NCBI GenBank assembly: GCA_965530755.1
Contig: CBESNA010000007.1
Location: forward strand, 1-64,000
From: SZUA-35 sp965530755
GTDB taxonomy: Bacteria; Actinomycetota; Acidimicrobiia; Acidimicrobiales; SZUA-35
Direction: 5' to 3'
DNA length: 64,000 bases
A model generated the notes under the pieces. That model searched no databases. It was not told where the DNA came from and worked only from the letters and a program-made list of their open reading frames with translations. The translations under genes and the position numbers were made by a program. Shown piece after piece: positions 25,674 to 34,042 of the stretch (its first letter is position 1; every line of letters starts with the position of its first letter).

Positions 25674-27218
25674 TCAGAGGCGCGCCTCGATGAGGTGCGG
25701 GCCGGGCTCGGCCTGCGCCCGCGCCAATGCAGCGACCAGCTCGCCGCCGGTGCCGACCGCCACAGCGGGGACCCCGAAACCACGAGCCAGGTCGACAAAA
25801 CTGATCGCGGGGTTCGAAAGCGACGTGAGCTCGGCAGCCTGGCCGTCGAGCTTCATCCCGGCATCACTGAGCTCGACATCGAGGATGTTGTACGAACCGT
25901 TCGCACAGATCACGACCGTAACGTCGAGCTCTTCCCTGGCCATCGTCCACAGCGACTGGATCGTGTAGAGCGCCGAACCGTCAGCCTGCAACGCCAACAC
26001 CGGCCGGGTGGGCGCGGCGACCGCAGCGCCGACAGCGGCGGGGAGCCCACCCCCGATGGCTCCGCCGGTGACACCCAACAACGTGTGCGGGGCGGCCGAG
26101 GGAGCGAGCGCTCTGTACCCACCGCCGGACGTGAGCGATTCACCGATCACGATCGCGCCTTCTGGGATTGCCCGGGCGAACGCCTGTCCCAGATTTCGGG
26201 GATCGAGCGGACCTTCGTCGACCTCGGGCAAGGAGTCGACGTCACGCCCGGACCCGACCGTGGGTGACACACCGAGCTCGTCGCACAAAGCCGACAGAGC
26301 CGCTCCCAAATCGCTGTCGTGGCCCGTCAGCACGACGCGCTCGGCGTCGTCGGGGAGCGCTTGCGATGCGACGTCCGGGTAGCCGAAGAACGTGACCGGT
26401 TCGCCTCGTCCCGTGAGGACGGCTGCAGTCACCGATGCCAGCGCGTTGTGGAGCGGAGCGGCGAAATACGGCAGAGCCCCGACGATCGGGACATGGCTGC
26501 CGAGGTCGAGCAAGGGCACGTTCGGCGTGAGGACCCGACACCCGGTCGCCGAGCGAATCGCGTCGGCGGCAGCAAGAACTGCAGCGTCCACCCGTGGCCC
26601 GTCGAGGACGAGCAGCGTGTCGGCTCCGCGAAGTGCGGCGGCGGCGGACGCGACCGCTGCGCTGTCGGGCCCAACCGGGGCGGCTACCGGCACGATGATC
26701 GGCTCGGCCGACGCGGGGTTCCACGCATGATCGTGGGGGACGACGACGCTGGCGATCTGCCCACCTCGAGCGATGGCGATGGCCTCGGCCAGGGCCCGCG
26801 CCGCGTCATCCGCCGACGTCACGTCGATCTGTCGGCCTGCCCACGCAGTGAGGAGTGCGATGTCACTCGTGAGTGGAGCATCCGCCGCCAGATGCCAGGA
26901 GGCCTGGTCACCGATGAGGTTGATCATCGGCGTCCGGTGGCGGCGAGCGTTGTGAAGGTTGGCCAGCGCGTTCGCAAAGCCGGGGCCCAGGTGGAACAAG
27001 CCGAGCGCAGGGCGGCCGGTGATCCGGGCGAAGGCGTCAGCGGCGCCCGAAGCCACCCCTTCGAACGCACAGAGGACGTTGCGCATACCGGTTGCCCGAT
27101 CCAGCGCTTCGACGAGATGCAGTTCGGTCGTGCCGGGGTTGGCGAAACAGTGATCAACACCGTTTGCCATCGCAGCGGCGACGAGCAGGTCGGCACCGTT
27201 CATCGGTCGGTCGGACAT
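25674..27218 (-). CDS. Thiamine diphosphate-dependent decarboxylase/synthase (IlvB/MdlC-like)
   Basis: 514 aa from the ATG at 27218 (AGGAG seven bases upstream). Three-domain ThDP enzyme: the Pyr domain has ANPGTTELHLVEAL and the catalytic Glu in LCAFEGVASGAADA; the C-terminal PP domain has LQADGSALYTIQSLW...NGSYN for Mg-ThDP. It belongs to the acetolactate synthase-like/benzoylformate decarboxylase-like group, without identifiable regulatory subunit. It is the last gene of the purine-like operon 33887-25674, so a 2-oxo acid product of that pathway is a candidate substrate (inference). Confidence 0.85.
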   Translation of the reverse strand: MSDRPMNGADLLVAAAMANGVDHCFANPGTTELHLVEALDRATGMRNVLCAFEGVASGAADAFARITGRPALGLFHLGPGFANALANLHNARRHRTPMINLIGDQASWHLAADAPLTSDIALLTAWAGRQIDVTSADDAARALAEAIAIARGGQIASVVVPHDHAWNPASAEPIIVPVAAPVGPDSAAVASAAAALRGADTLLVLDGPRVDAAVLAAADAIRSATGCRVLTPNVPLLDLGSHVPIVGALPYFAAPLHNALASVTAAVLTGRGEPVTFFGYPDVASQALPDDAERVVLTGHDSDLGAALSALCDELGVSPTVGSGRDVDSLPEVDEGPLDPRNLGQAFARAIPEGAIVIGESLTSGGGYRALAPSAAPHTLLGVTGGAIGGGLPAAVGAAVAAPTRPVLALQADGSALYTIQSLWTMAREELDVTVVICANGSYNILDVELSDAGMKLDGQAAELTSLSNPAISFVDLARGFGVPAVAVGTGGELVAALARAQAEPGPHLIEARL

Positions 27219-27290
27219 GTGCAAGCTCCTGGTCACGGATCGGGCGCCCAGCCTGGGCGATATCGGCAGGATCGTGCAAGACGACGGAGC

Positions 27291-28358
27291 TCAGCCGAGG
27301 CGCTCCATCGCCGTCGCGACGACGGCGTGATAGCGAGGCCAACACGATTGGAGCCACGCGGGATCGTCGTCGATGAACGCGGCGCGGACCTGGTCGCGGA
27401 TCGCGACGGCGTCTGGTGCGCTCGGGTCTCCGGACGCGTGGAGCACGGCATCGGCTCGGAGGCTCTGCATGACGGTGATGGGATCGACGGTGCCGTATTC
27501 GATGGCGACCCCCGTGATCTCGGTGGAGGGTGCCATCTGTGAAACGGTCGACAGCCACTCCCCCGCCAGTTGGGCCGAGACGCTCGTGCCGTCATGCAGG
27601 GACGTGACCTCGTTCCACCACGTCCGTTGCCTCACCAACGCCTCGCTGCCCGGTTCCGCCGAGCTGATCAGCTCACCGTGACCCCACGGACCCAGACCGG
27701 TGTGGAGGTCGATGATGGCCGCCCGTTTCACACCCCTGAGCCGTTGACCGAGGAACTCGTGGAGCCATCGATGCGACCACGTCGGACCCGTCCCGCCGTA
27801 GAACAAACCGGTCGGATGCTCGAACTGTCCGCCCGAGATCGCTTGTTGCAGCCGATCCATCCCGACATCTTCGAGTTTGGCCAACAGGACTCCGAGCGTT
27901 CTTTCCTGCTCCTCTTCGCTCCACGACGATGGAACGAGCGCGTCGGCGAGTTCCCCGTAGCTCTCGTTGGGGGGAGGCGGTTTCGACCAGTCGACGAAGT
28001 TCCGGTTGAGGTCGACGTTGTCCTCGTTCACTCGCCGCACCCACGAGAATCCGAAGGGGTTCAAGGCGTGGATGAACACGAGCGTTGGGCCGTCCGTCCG
28101 ATCGCGATCGACGGTTTCGAGGTGGTACCGCTGCAACGCCGATCCGAGATAGCCCTCGACCCCGTGCGTCCCCGACACGATGATGATGATGCTCTCGCCG
28201 TCCTCGGGTCCGATCTCGGCGAGGTCGATGTACAGCGGCTCAGCTTCGAGTCCCTCGAGAGGATGCGGCGACGACCACATACGAGCGCCTGCCTCGGCGG
28301 CTGCTTCCAGGAACTGCGCTCTGGCGTCGGCATACGACTGACTCAGTGGTGGGATCAC
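27291..28358 (-). CDS. DUF2817 family, M14-like metallohydrolase
   Basis: 355 aa without signal peptide. The zinc-carboxypeptidase-like signature is visible: SGTHGVEGYLGSALQ (HxxE), NEDNVDLNRNFVDW, and DLHTGLGPWG with a further His. DUF2817 proteins are predicted cytoplasmic amidohydrolases/peptidases. It is located between the Mo hydroxylase and ThDP-enzyme genes with gaps of 68 and 72 bp on the same strand. In this operon it could cleave an amide intermediate (inference). Confidence 0.85.
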   Translation of the reverse strand: MIPPLSQSYADARAQFLEAAAEAGARMWSSPHPLEGLEAEPLYIDLAEIGPEDGESIIIIVSGTHGVEGYLGSALQRYHLETVDRDRTDGPTLVFIHALNPFGFSWVRRVNEDNVDLNRNFVDWSKPPPPNESYGELADALVPSSWSEEEQERTLGVLLAKLEDVGMDRLQQAISGGQFEHPTGLFYGGTGPTWSHRWLHEFLGQRLRGVKRAAIIDLHTGLGPWGHGELISSAEPGSEALVRQRTWWNEVTSLHDGTSVSAQLAGEWLSTVSQMAPSTEITGVAIEYGTVDPITVMQSLRADAVLHASGDPSAPDAVAIRDQVRAAFIDDDPAWLQSCWPRYHAVVATAMERLG

Positions 28359-28426
28359 ACGAGAAGACTGCTGCAGCGGCTTGTCGCGGGCAAGTCTCGC
28401 GAGCCGCGGCAGTTACGGAGCCGTGT

Positions 28427-31072
28427 TCAGGACCATGCGTCGGCCCGTTCCCGGTTGGCCTCGTTGATCAGCGGCAGCTCGTTCCGCCAGATGCGGTCCC
28501 TCGCATGCATCGCCGCAGCCACAGCGCCGGCGGTGGGAACCAGACCGATCTCACCGACACCCTTGATGCCGTACGGCGAGTTGGGCTCGGCCGACTCGAC
28601 CAGGATGACCTCGACCGGCGGCATGTCCTTCGGCCGGATGATGTCGAGCGACCGGAGCGTGACGTTCAGCGGACGACCGTCGGCGTCGCACGGGAAACCC
28701 TCGGTCATGGCGTAGCCGAGCCCCATGTGGACCGAGCCCTCTATCTGCCCCTCGCACAACAACGGATTGACGGCCCGACCCACGTCGTGGGCGGCGACGA
28801 CCTTCTCGATCTGTCCCGTCTCCGGATCCATCACGACGAGCTGCGCCGCGTAGCCGAACGTCGAGTGGATGATCGGATTCTCGACGCCCTCGCTCAGCGA
28901 GTTGGTCCAATCGACCCGATACTCGCCTTCGTAGTCAACACCTTTGCGGCAGCCGTCGGCGAGCGCGTTTCGACAGGCATCGGCGACCGAACCGGCTCCC
29001 ATCAGGGTGCCTCGGCTTCCCGTGGTCTGGCCGGCCCCGAGCTCGCGGGTGGAGTCGACGATCACCTCGACCTGCTCTGGACTGACCCCGAGTTCTTCGA
29101 CCGCGACCTGCATCGCGACGGTGTGGACACCCTGTCCCATCTCGGTCCAGCAATGCCGGACCTCGACCTTGCCGTCGTCGCGGAAATGCACGACTGCTTT
29201 GGCGATCTCCTTGAAACCATTGCCGAGGCCCGAGTTCTTGAGACCGAGGCCGAGACCGACCGCCTTTCCGGCAGCGACCGCAGCGTCGTATGACGGCCGC
29301 ACGGCATCGAGACAGGCCTGCGCTCCCAGAGCGCCGTCATCGAGCACCTGGCCCGGCCCCCACGTGACCCCCGGCGAGACCACATTGCGGTTCCGCATCT
29401 CCCAGCCCGAGATTCCGACGGCGTCGGCCAACCGATCCATGCAGCCTTCCATAGCGAACTGCGCCTGATTGGCACCAAAACCACGGAATGCTCCACAGAC
29501 CGAATTATTGGTCCGAGCAGCGACGGCCTCGACGTCGATGTTCGGAACCACATAGGGGCCAGACGCATGGCCGGCCGCTCGTTCGAGCACCTTCATCCCG
29601 ACCGATGCGTATGGACCGGAGTCGCCGAGCATCCGAACCCGAAGACCGACGAGCTTCCCGTCGGCATCACATCCGGCCTCGTACGCCATGCGGATCGGAT
29701 GACGCTTCGTGTGCACGAGGAAGCTCTCTTCCCGGGAGAACGTGGTCTTGACCGGGCGCTGCAGGAGCCAGGCCGCCAGCGCGGTCTGCCCCTGGTTCGA
29801 CATGTCTTCCTTGCCGCCGAACGCTCCGCCGTTCGAGACGAGCTCGGTCACGACGACATCGATCGAGACGTCGAGGATGCGGGCGATGTCGTTGCGATCG
29901 TCCCAGATGCCCTGCCCTCCCGAGTAGACCATCAGCCGGCTGAAGTCGACGGGCTGGCCGGCACTCCTGCCGTTGGTGAGCGGAAGCGGTCGACCGGCCG
30001 GGATCGGCACAGCCAGCGTCGATTCCGGTTCGACGAAGGCGTGGTCGACGCGCTGAGTCTGGAACGTCTCCCGCACGATGTGGGTTGCCGAAGCGAGAGC
30101 CTCGTCGGCCTCTCCCCTGGCGTAGGTGCTCGTCGACAAGACGTTGCCATCGAGCTCCCACACGGCGTTCTCGGCACTGGCAACCGCCTCCGCCGGGTTG
30201 GTCATCGGTGTCAGGACGTCGTAGGTGACCTCGATCAGCTGGGCGGCCCGGCGAGCCGTCGGCCGATCGTCAGCCACGACCATGGCCAGAACGTCACCGA
30301 GGTAGCTGGTGCGGCCGCCCACGGGAATGAAGATCGGCCAGTCCTTGTGGATCAGTCCGCTCCTCAACTCGCCGGGCACGTCTGCGCCGGTGAACACCCG
30401 GACGACGCCGGGAACCGCCTCGGCCGCACTGGTGTCGATCGCAACCACATCTGCTCGTGCGTGATCAGCGAGATGGAACGCACCGTGGAGCATCGGGCCG
30501 CTCAGCGATTCGTCTGGAAGCATGTCGTCGATGAAGGGGCGATCGCCGAGGGCAAGATCGGCCGCCTCGTACTTGATGCCCCGTGACCCGATGCCCTTGG
30601 GAAGCAGAGCCACGGCGGTCTCGCCGGCGGCAAGTGCCTCGACGGCGTCGAGGATCTTGGTGTAGCCGGTGCAGCGGCAGAGGTGGGCGCCGAGCAGGCG
30701 CGATGCCTTGTCCCTGGTCAGCTCGGACCCGGACTTGTCGAGCATGGCCTTCGTTCGCATCACGATGCCGGGTGTGCAGAACCCGCATTGCAGCGCGCCG
30801 TGCGCCGCGAACGCATCGGCCATTTTCGTCCTTTCCCCTTCCGGAAGGCCCTCCAAGGTCGTGATCTCGGCGCCCGCGCTTTTCTCCATGCTCGTCTGGC
30901 ACGCCACCCGCGCCTTGCCGTCGACCAGCACGGTGCAGCAGCCGCACTGACCGGTGGGCGAACAGCCGTCCTTCGGCGAGAACACGTGCGCCTCGTCACG
31001 CAGCGCCGCGAGGAGATGCTCGTGTTCGCCGCTGATCGTGACGGATGTGCCGTTGAGAACGAACTCGGTCAT
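28427..31072 (-). CDS. Molybdenum hydroxylase, 2Fe-2S and Mo-cofactor domains fused (XdhD-like)
   Basis: 881 aa from the ATG at 31072; the longer frame is read-through of the CN-hydrolase gene. Residues 1-80 hold a plant-type 2Fe-2S cluster (GCSPTGQCGCCTV ... VAC), 80-150 the second cluster (QCGFCTPGIV, HLCRCTGYTK), and 170-870 the xanthine dehydrogenase/aldehyde oxidase large subunit, including NGGAFGGKED, AFRGFGANQAQF and the catalytic Glu region GVGEIGLVPTAGA. There is no FAD subunit gene. The fusion resembles E. coli XdhD and selenium-dependent molybdenum hydroxylases. It probably hydroxylates a purine or other N-heterocycle, passing electrons to the YgfK-like protein. 4-bp overlap with the hydrolase gene. 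Confidence 0.88.
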   Translation of the reverse strand: MTEFVLNGTSVTISGEHEHLLAALRDEAHVFSPKDGCSPTGQCGCCTVLVDGKARVACQTSMEKSAGAEITTLEGLPEGERTKMADAFAAHGALQCGFCTPGIVMRTKAMLDKSGSELTRDKASRLLGAHLCRCTGYTKILDAVEALAAGETAVALLPKGIGSRGIKYEAADLALGDRPFIDDMLPDESLSGPMLHGAFHLADHARADVVAIDTSAAEAVPGVVRVFTGADVPGELRSGLIHKDWPIFIPVGGRTSYLGDVLAMVVADDRPTARRAAQLIEVTYDVLTPMTNPAEAVASAENAVWELDGNVLSTSTYARGEADEALASATHIVRETFQTQRVDHAFVEPESTLAVPIPAGRPLPLTNGRSAGQPVDFSRLMVYSGGQGIWDDRNDIARILDVSIDVVVTELVSNGGAFGGKEDMSNQGQTALAAWLLQRPVKTTFSREESFLVHTKRHPIRMAYEAGCDADGKLVGLRVRMLGDSGPYASVGMKVLERAAGHASGPYVVPNIDVEAVAARTNNSVCGAFRGFGANQAQFAMEGCMDRLADAVGISGWEMRNRNVVSPGVTWGPGQVLDDGALGAQACLDAVRPSYDAAVAAGKAVGLGLGLKNSGLGNGFKEIAKAVVHFRDDGKVEVRHCWTEMGQGVHTVAMQVAVEELGVSPEQVEVIVDSTRELGAGQTTGSRGTLMGAGSVADACRNALADGCRKGVDYEGEYRVDWTNSLSEGVENPIIHSTFGYAAQLVVMDPETGQIEKVVAAHDVGRAVNPLLCEGQIEGSVHMGLGYAMTEGFPCDADGRPLNVTLRSLDIIRPKDMPPVEVILVESAEPNSPYGIKGVGEIGLVPTAGAVAAAMHARDRIWRNELPLINEANRERADAWS

Positions 31073-32070
31073 GTCTGGCTGACTCCTGGCTCGGGAGGTG
31101 GGACGGGTCCGCGACGTTCGGTGATGAGCCCGTAGGCGTCCGGGCGGCGATAGCGCTCGAACTGGAAGAGTGTTTCCTTGTAGTTGTTGCAGAGATCGAG
31201 ATTGATGTCGGCGATCGCCAGCTCGTCGGCGTTGTGCGAGGTCATTGCGATGATCCGGCCGGTCGGCGCGATGACGCAGCTGTCGGCCAACGAGTCGACG
31301 CCTTCCTCCTTGCCCCCCTTCGCCACGCCGACCACGAAGCAGCCGTTCTGATAGGCGCCGGCCTGCATCACCAGATGACTGTGGAACGACTGGAGCGGAT
31401 CCTGACTCGGGTCCGGCGCGTAGTGGGTCGGCGTGTTGTATCCGATGAGGATGAGCTCGGCTCCCCCGAGAGCGAGGCAGCGGTACGTTTCGGGCCAGCG
31501 GCGGTCGTTGCAGATGGCCATGCCGACCACGCCCCCGAAGGCACGCCAGGTCGGGAATTCGTTGCCCGGCTCGAAATACCGGCGCTCGAGGTGCTGAAAC
31601 TCTCTCCACGGCTCGTGCTCGCGATGGCCGGGCAGATGCACCTTGTGGTACTTCCCCACGATCGACCCGTCCCGCTCGACGAGGATCTGCGTGTTGTACC
31701 GATGCCCGTCAGGCGTCAGTTCGGCGTAGCCGAGAGAGAAGCCGATGCCGAGTCGTGCCGCTTCGTCGAAGAGCCGCTTGGTCTCGGGCCCGGGCATCTC
31801 GGTCTCGTAGAAGCTGTCGAGATCGAGGTCGTCCTCACCCTCGACGTACCAGCGAGGAAAGAACGAGGTGAGGGCGAGTTCCGGATAGACGACGAGGTCG
31901 ACTCCGGCGGACGCAGCCTGGTGGAGCATGGCGAGGAGACGATCGACCACGGTCGCCCGGGACTCGTGTCGACCGATCGGGCCCAGTTGGGCGGCACCCA
32001 CCCGCAGCCATCGGCCCTCCCGCTCGGCGAGAGGTCCATCGGCGGCGGCATCGTAGTCAGGCACGCTCAT
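31069..32070 (-). CDS. Carbon-nitrogen hydrolase (N-carbamoyl-amino-acid hydrolase type)
   Basis: 333 aa nitrilase superfamily with the full Glu-Lys-Cys triad: Glu64 (VVYPELAL), Lys143 (GKYHKVHLPG), Cys187 (GMAICNDRRWPE). NDRRWPE and PTHYAPDPSQDPLQSFHSH are characteristic of N-carbamoyl-D-amino acid amidohydrolases and beta-ureidopropionase relatives, which release CO2 and ammonia from ureido compounds. It overlaps both neighbours by 4 bp. This fits the ring-opening end of purine, pyrimidine or hydantoin catabolism. Confidence 0.9.
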   Translation of the reverse strand: MSVPDYDAAADGPLAEREGRWLRVGAAQLGPIGRHESRATVVDRLLAMLHQAASAGVDLVVYPELALTSFFPRWYVEGEDDLDLDSFYETEMPGPETKRLFDEAARLGIGFSLGYAELTPDGHRYNTQILVERDGSIVGKYHKVHLPGHREHEPWREFQHLERRYFEPGNEFPTWRAFGGVVGMAICNDRRWPETYRCLALGGAELILIGYNTPTHYAPDPSQDPLQSFHSHLVMQAGAYQNGCFVVGVAKGGKEEGVDSLADSCVIAPTGRIIAMTSHNADELAIADINLDLCNNYKETLFQFERYRRPDAYGLITERRGPVPPPEPGVSQT

Positions 32071-33887
32071 ACGTCTACTCCGTGAAGCGGCAGACCACCC
32101 TCGCCGCTCAACAGTTCCTGCACCAGGGCGCCGGCTTCTTCACCTTCGGTCAGCACCGCATCGTCGAGACGCTGATCGACGACGGTGCCGCCCTGATCGA
32201 GCAGGAACCCCTGCCCGGCGCGGCCGGCGAACAGGTCGATGTCGGTGTAGAGCCGAGGCTTGATCTGCGCCGGGTCGCCGTCCTCCGGACAGAAGGTCAT
32301 GCAGTTCCCGCACTCGTTGCAGAGCTCGGTCAGCAGCAGGTACTGGTTGCGGCCCTCGATGTGTTCCTGGGGACTCTTGACCGCGAAGAACGCGTCGTTC
32401 GGGCACACGGTGACGCAGAAGTTGCAGGCCACACAGCCGAACATCTCGAGCTCGTGGTCGACCGCTCGTGGCAGCTTCTCGTTGCCTCGGAGGTGATAGG
32501 GCTCGATGCCTGCATTGCGGATGTCATCCATGTGTTGGCGTGCCGCCGAGGTGAACCCGGCGGCGACCGCGTTCTGGTGCCGAGCGGCCCGCCAGGAAGG
32601 GAGGTCGGTGTGACCGCTCTCTCGTATTTCGGTCGTCAACGATTTGAGCATCGGCATCAGGCGCCCATAGCCGCCGGGCTTCAGCAGGTCAGAGCACACG
32701 GTGGCCGGGTTCACACCAGCAGCGATCGAGTCAGCCAGATTGTCCTTGGTGATGCCGGCTGAGAAGCTCACCATGACATCTCCGGCCGAAGACCCGGGCA
32801 GATCGAGTTGGCCGGGCAATGCCTGGTCGAGTTCGTTGAGAAGCGTCATGGCGAGCACGTGAAGCGGCGGGCCAGAGAGATACATGGTGTCGTCAGGCAT
32901 CCACTGTTTGTTGTTGTCGACCACCAGCGTGTTGGTCAGCTTTATCCCGAACTTCCGCCCGCGATCCTTGGCGTATTGGTTCAACTCCTGGATCAGCTCG
33001 ACACCGCGATCGAATTGGAGATCCGCTTCGAACGCCGCCTCCTTGACCGAGACGTCGGTGTAGCCGAGTTCGTCGTTGACGATCCCCGCGACGACGGGAA
33101 ACCCGAGCAGGGTCGGGTTCAGCTTGACGATGACGTCGAGCTGATGCTCGTCGATCAAGTGCTTGGTGATCGATTCGATCTCCTCGGGAGGACAGCCGTG
33201 GAACGTCGACAGCGTGAGCGTGTCGGCCACGACCGGGTTGAAGTCGTGATCTGCAAAACGACTCCACAATCCGGTCAGTTGCGATCGCATCTGATCGATC
33301 TCCGTCGTGGCGTTCTTCATCCCGCGAATGAACGCGCCGACTTTGTCTGACGAGATCCCTGCGAGGTCGTACCCCACGCTCATGTCGAACACGAGCGGGC
33401 CAGGTTCCGGCCCGATGAACTCGGCCAGCGGTTCCCACTGCTGCAGCATCTCAAGCAGCATCGACGCTTTCACGTATTCGGTCAGGCTCTGCGGGACCGT
33501 GAGTTCCTGGCTCCACTCGATGTTGTAGCCGATGGTCTGCATGTCGATGCACGGACGATTGATCTCGAGGTCATCGAGAATCTGCACGGTCTTGAGCTCG
33601 AACAACCGGGAGCCACCCAACCATGCGAGCACGATGTTCTCGGCCAGCTGACTGTGCGGCCCTGCCGCAGGGCCGATCGGCGTGGCGCAGCGCCGACCGA
33701 GGAAGTCGAAACCGAGATCGATCTCTGGGTCTGGCTTCCAGATCCGAGCATTCGGGAGGTCGAAGATCTTCTTCCTCGTCGCCCACTCGTGCTCGACGCG
33801 TGCCAACAACGTCGCGAGCGGCATCGGTGTCAGCGGAGCAGTCGCTCCGGATGACTCCTCGTGTTCAACGGACACGACGTTCTCCAC
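32067..33887 (-). CDS. YgfK-like Fe-S oxidoreductase lacking the GltD-type FAD module
   Basis: 606 aa from the GTG at 33887 (an ATG at 33824, MPLATLLARV, also fits the family start). The N-terminal two thirds resemble the dihydroorotate/dihydropyrimidine dehydrogenase-like TIM barrel of E. coli YgfK: CATPIGPAAGPHSQLAEN, ELKTVQILDDLEINRPCID, STFHGCPPEEIE. A 2x[4Fe-4S] domain follows (CVACNFCVTVCPN, CNECGNCMTFCPED). YgfK proteins are about 1000 aa because a GltD-like FAD/NADPH domain lies between these parts; it is absent here. The homologue is named putative selenate reductase, but YgfK clusters are linked to purine/urate breakdown. Probable electron partner of the Mo hydroxylase. Confidence 0.82.
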   Translation of the reverse strand: MENVVSVEHEESSGATAPLTPMPLATLLARVEHEWATRKKIFDLPNARIWKPDPEIDLGFDFLGRRCATPIGPAAGPHSQLAENIVLAWLGGSRLFELKTVQILDDLEINRPCIDMQTIGYNIEWSQELTVPQSLTEYVKASMLLEMLQQWEPLAEFIGPEPGPLVFDMSVGYDLAGISSDKVGAFIRGMKNATTEIDQMRSQLTGLWSRFADHDFNPVVADTLTLSTFHGCPPEEIESITKHLIDEHQLDVIVKLNPTLLGFPVVAGIVNDELGYTDVSVKEAAFEADLQFDRGVELIQELNQYAKDRGRKFGIKLTNTLVVDNNKQWMPDDTMYLSGPPLHVLAMTLLNELDQALPGQLDLPGSSAGDVMVSFSAGITKDNLADSIAAGVNPATVCSDLLKPGGYGRLMPMLKSLTTEIRESGHTDLPSWRAARHQNAVAAGFTSAARQHMDDIRNAGIEPYHLRGNEKLPRAVDHELEMFGCVACNFCVTVCPNDAFFAVKSPQEHIEGRNQYLLLTELCNECGNCMTFCPEDGDPAQIKPRLYTDIDLFAGRAGQGFLLDQGGTVVDQRLDDAVLTEGEEAGALVQELLSGEGGLPLHGVDV

Positions 33888-34042
33888 AGGGGGCCTTCCG
33901 ACGATTCGACCACGACGAATCCCCGGCGAACATCGAGGCGTCGTTTGTGCGCACCGTAGCTCACGGCTCGCCTTCCCTGCGCTCTCCGATCCGCTCCCCG
34001 ACAGCGTCGCGACAGACCGAATTCAGGTCCGCTCGACGGCAA

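Noticed and set aside
28427..31609. 1060-codon version of the Mo hydroxylase
   Set aside because: Its first 179 codons are the wrong frame of the CN-hydrolase gene; the ATG at 31072 gives the normal 2Fe-2S start.
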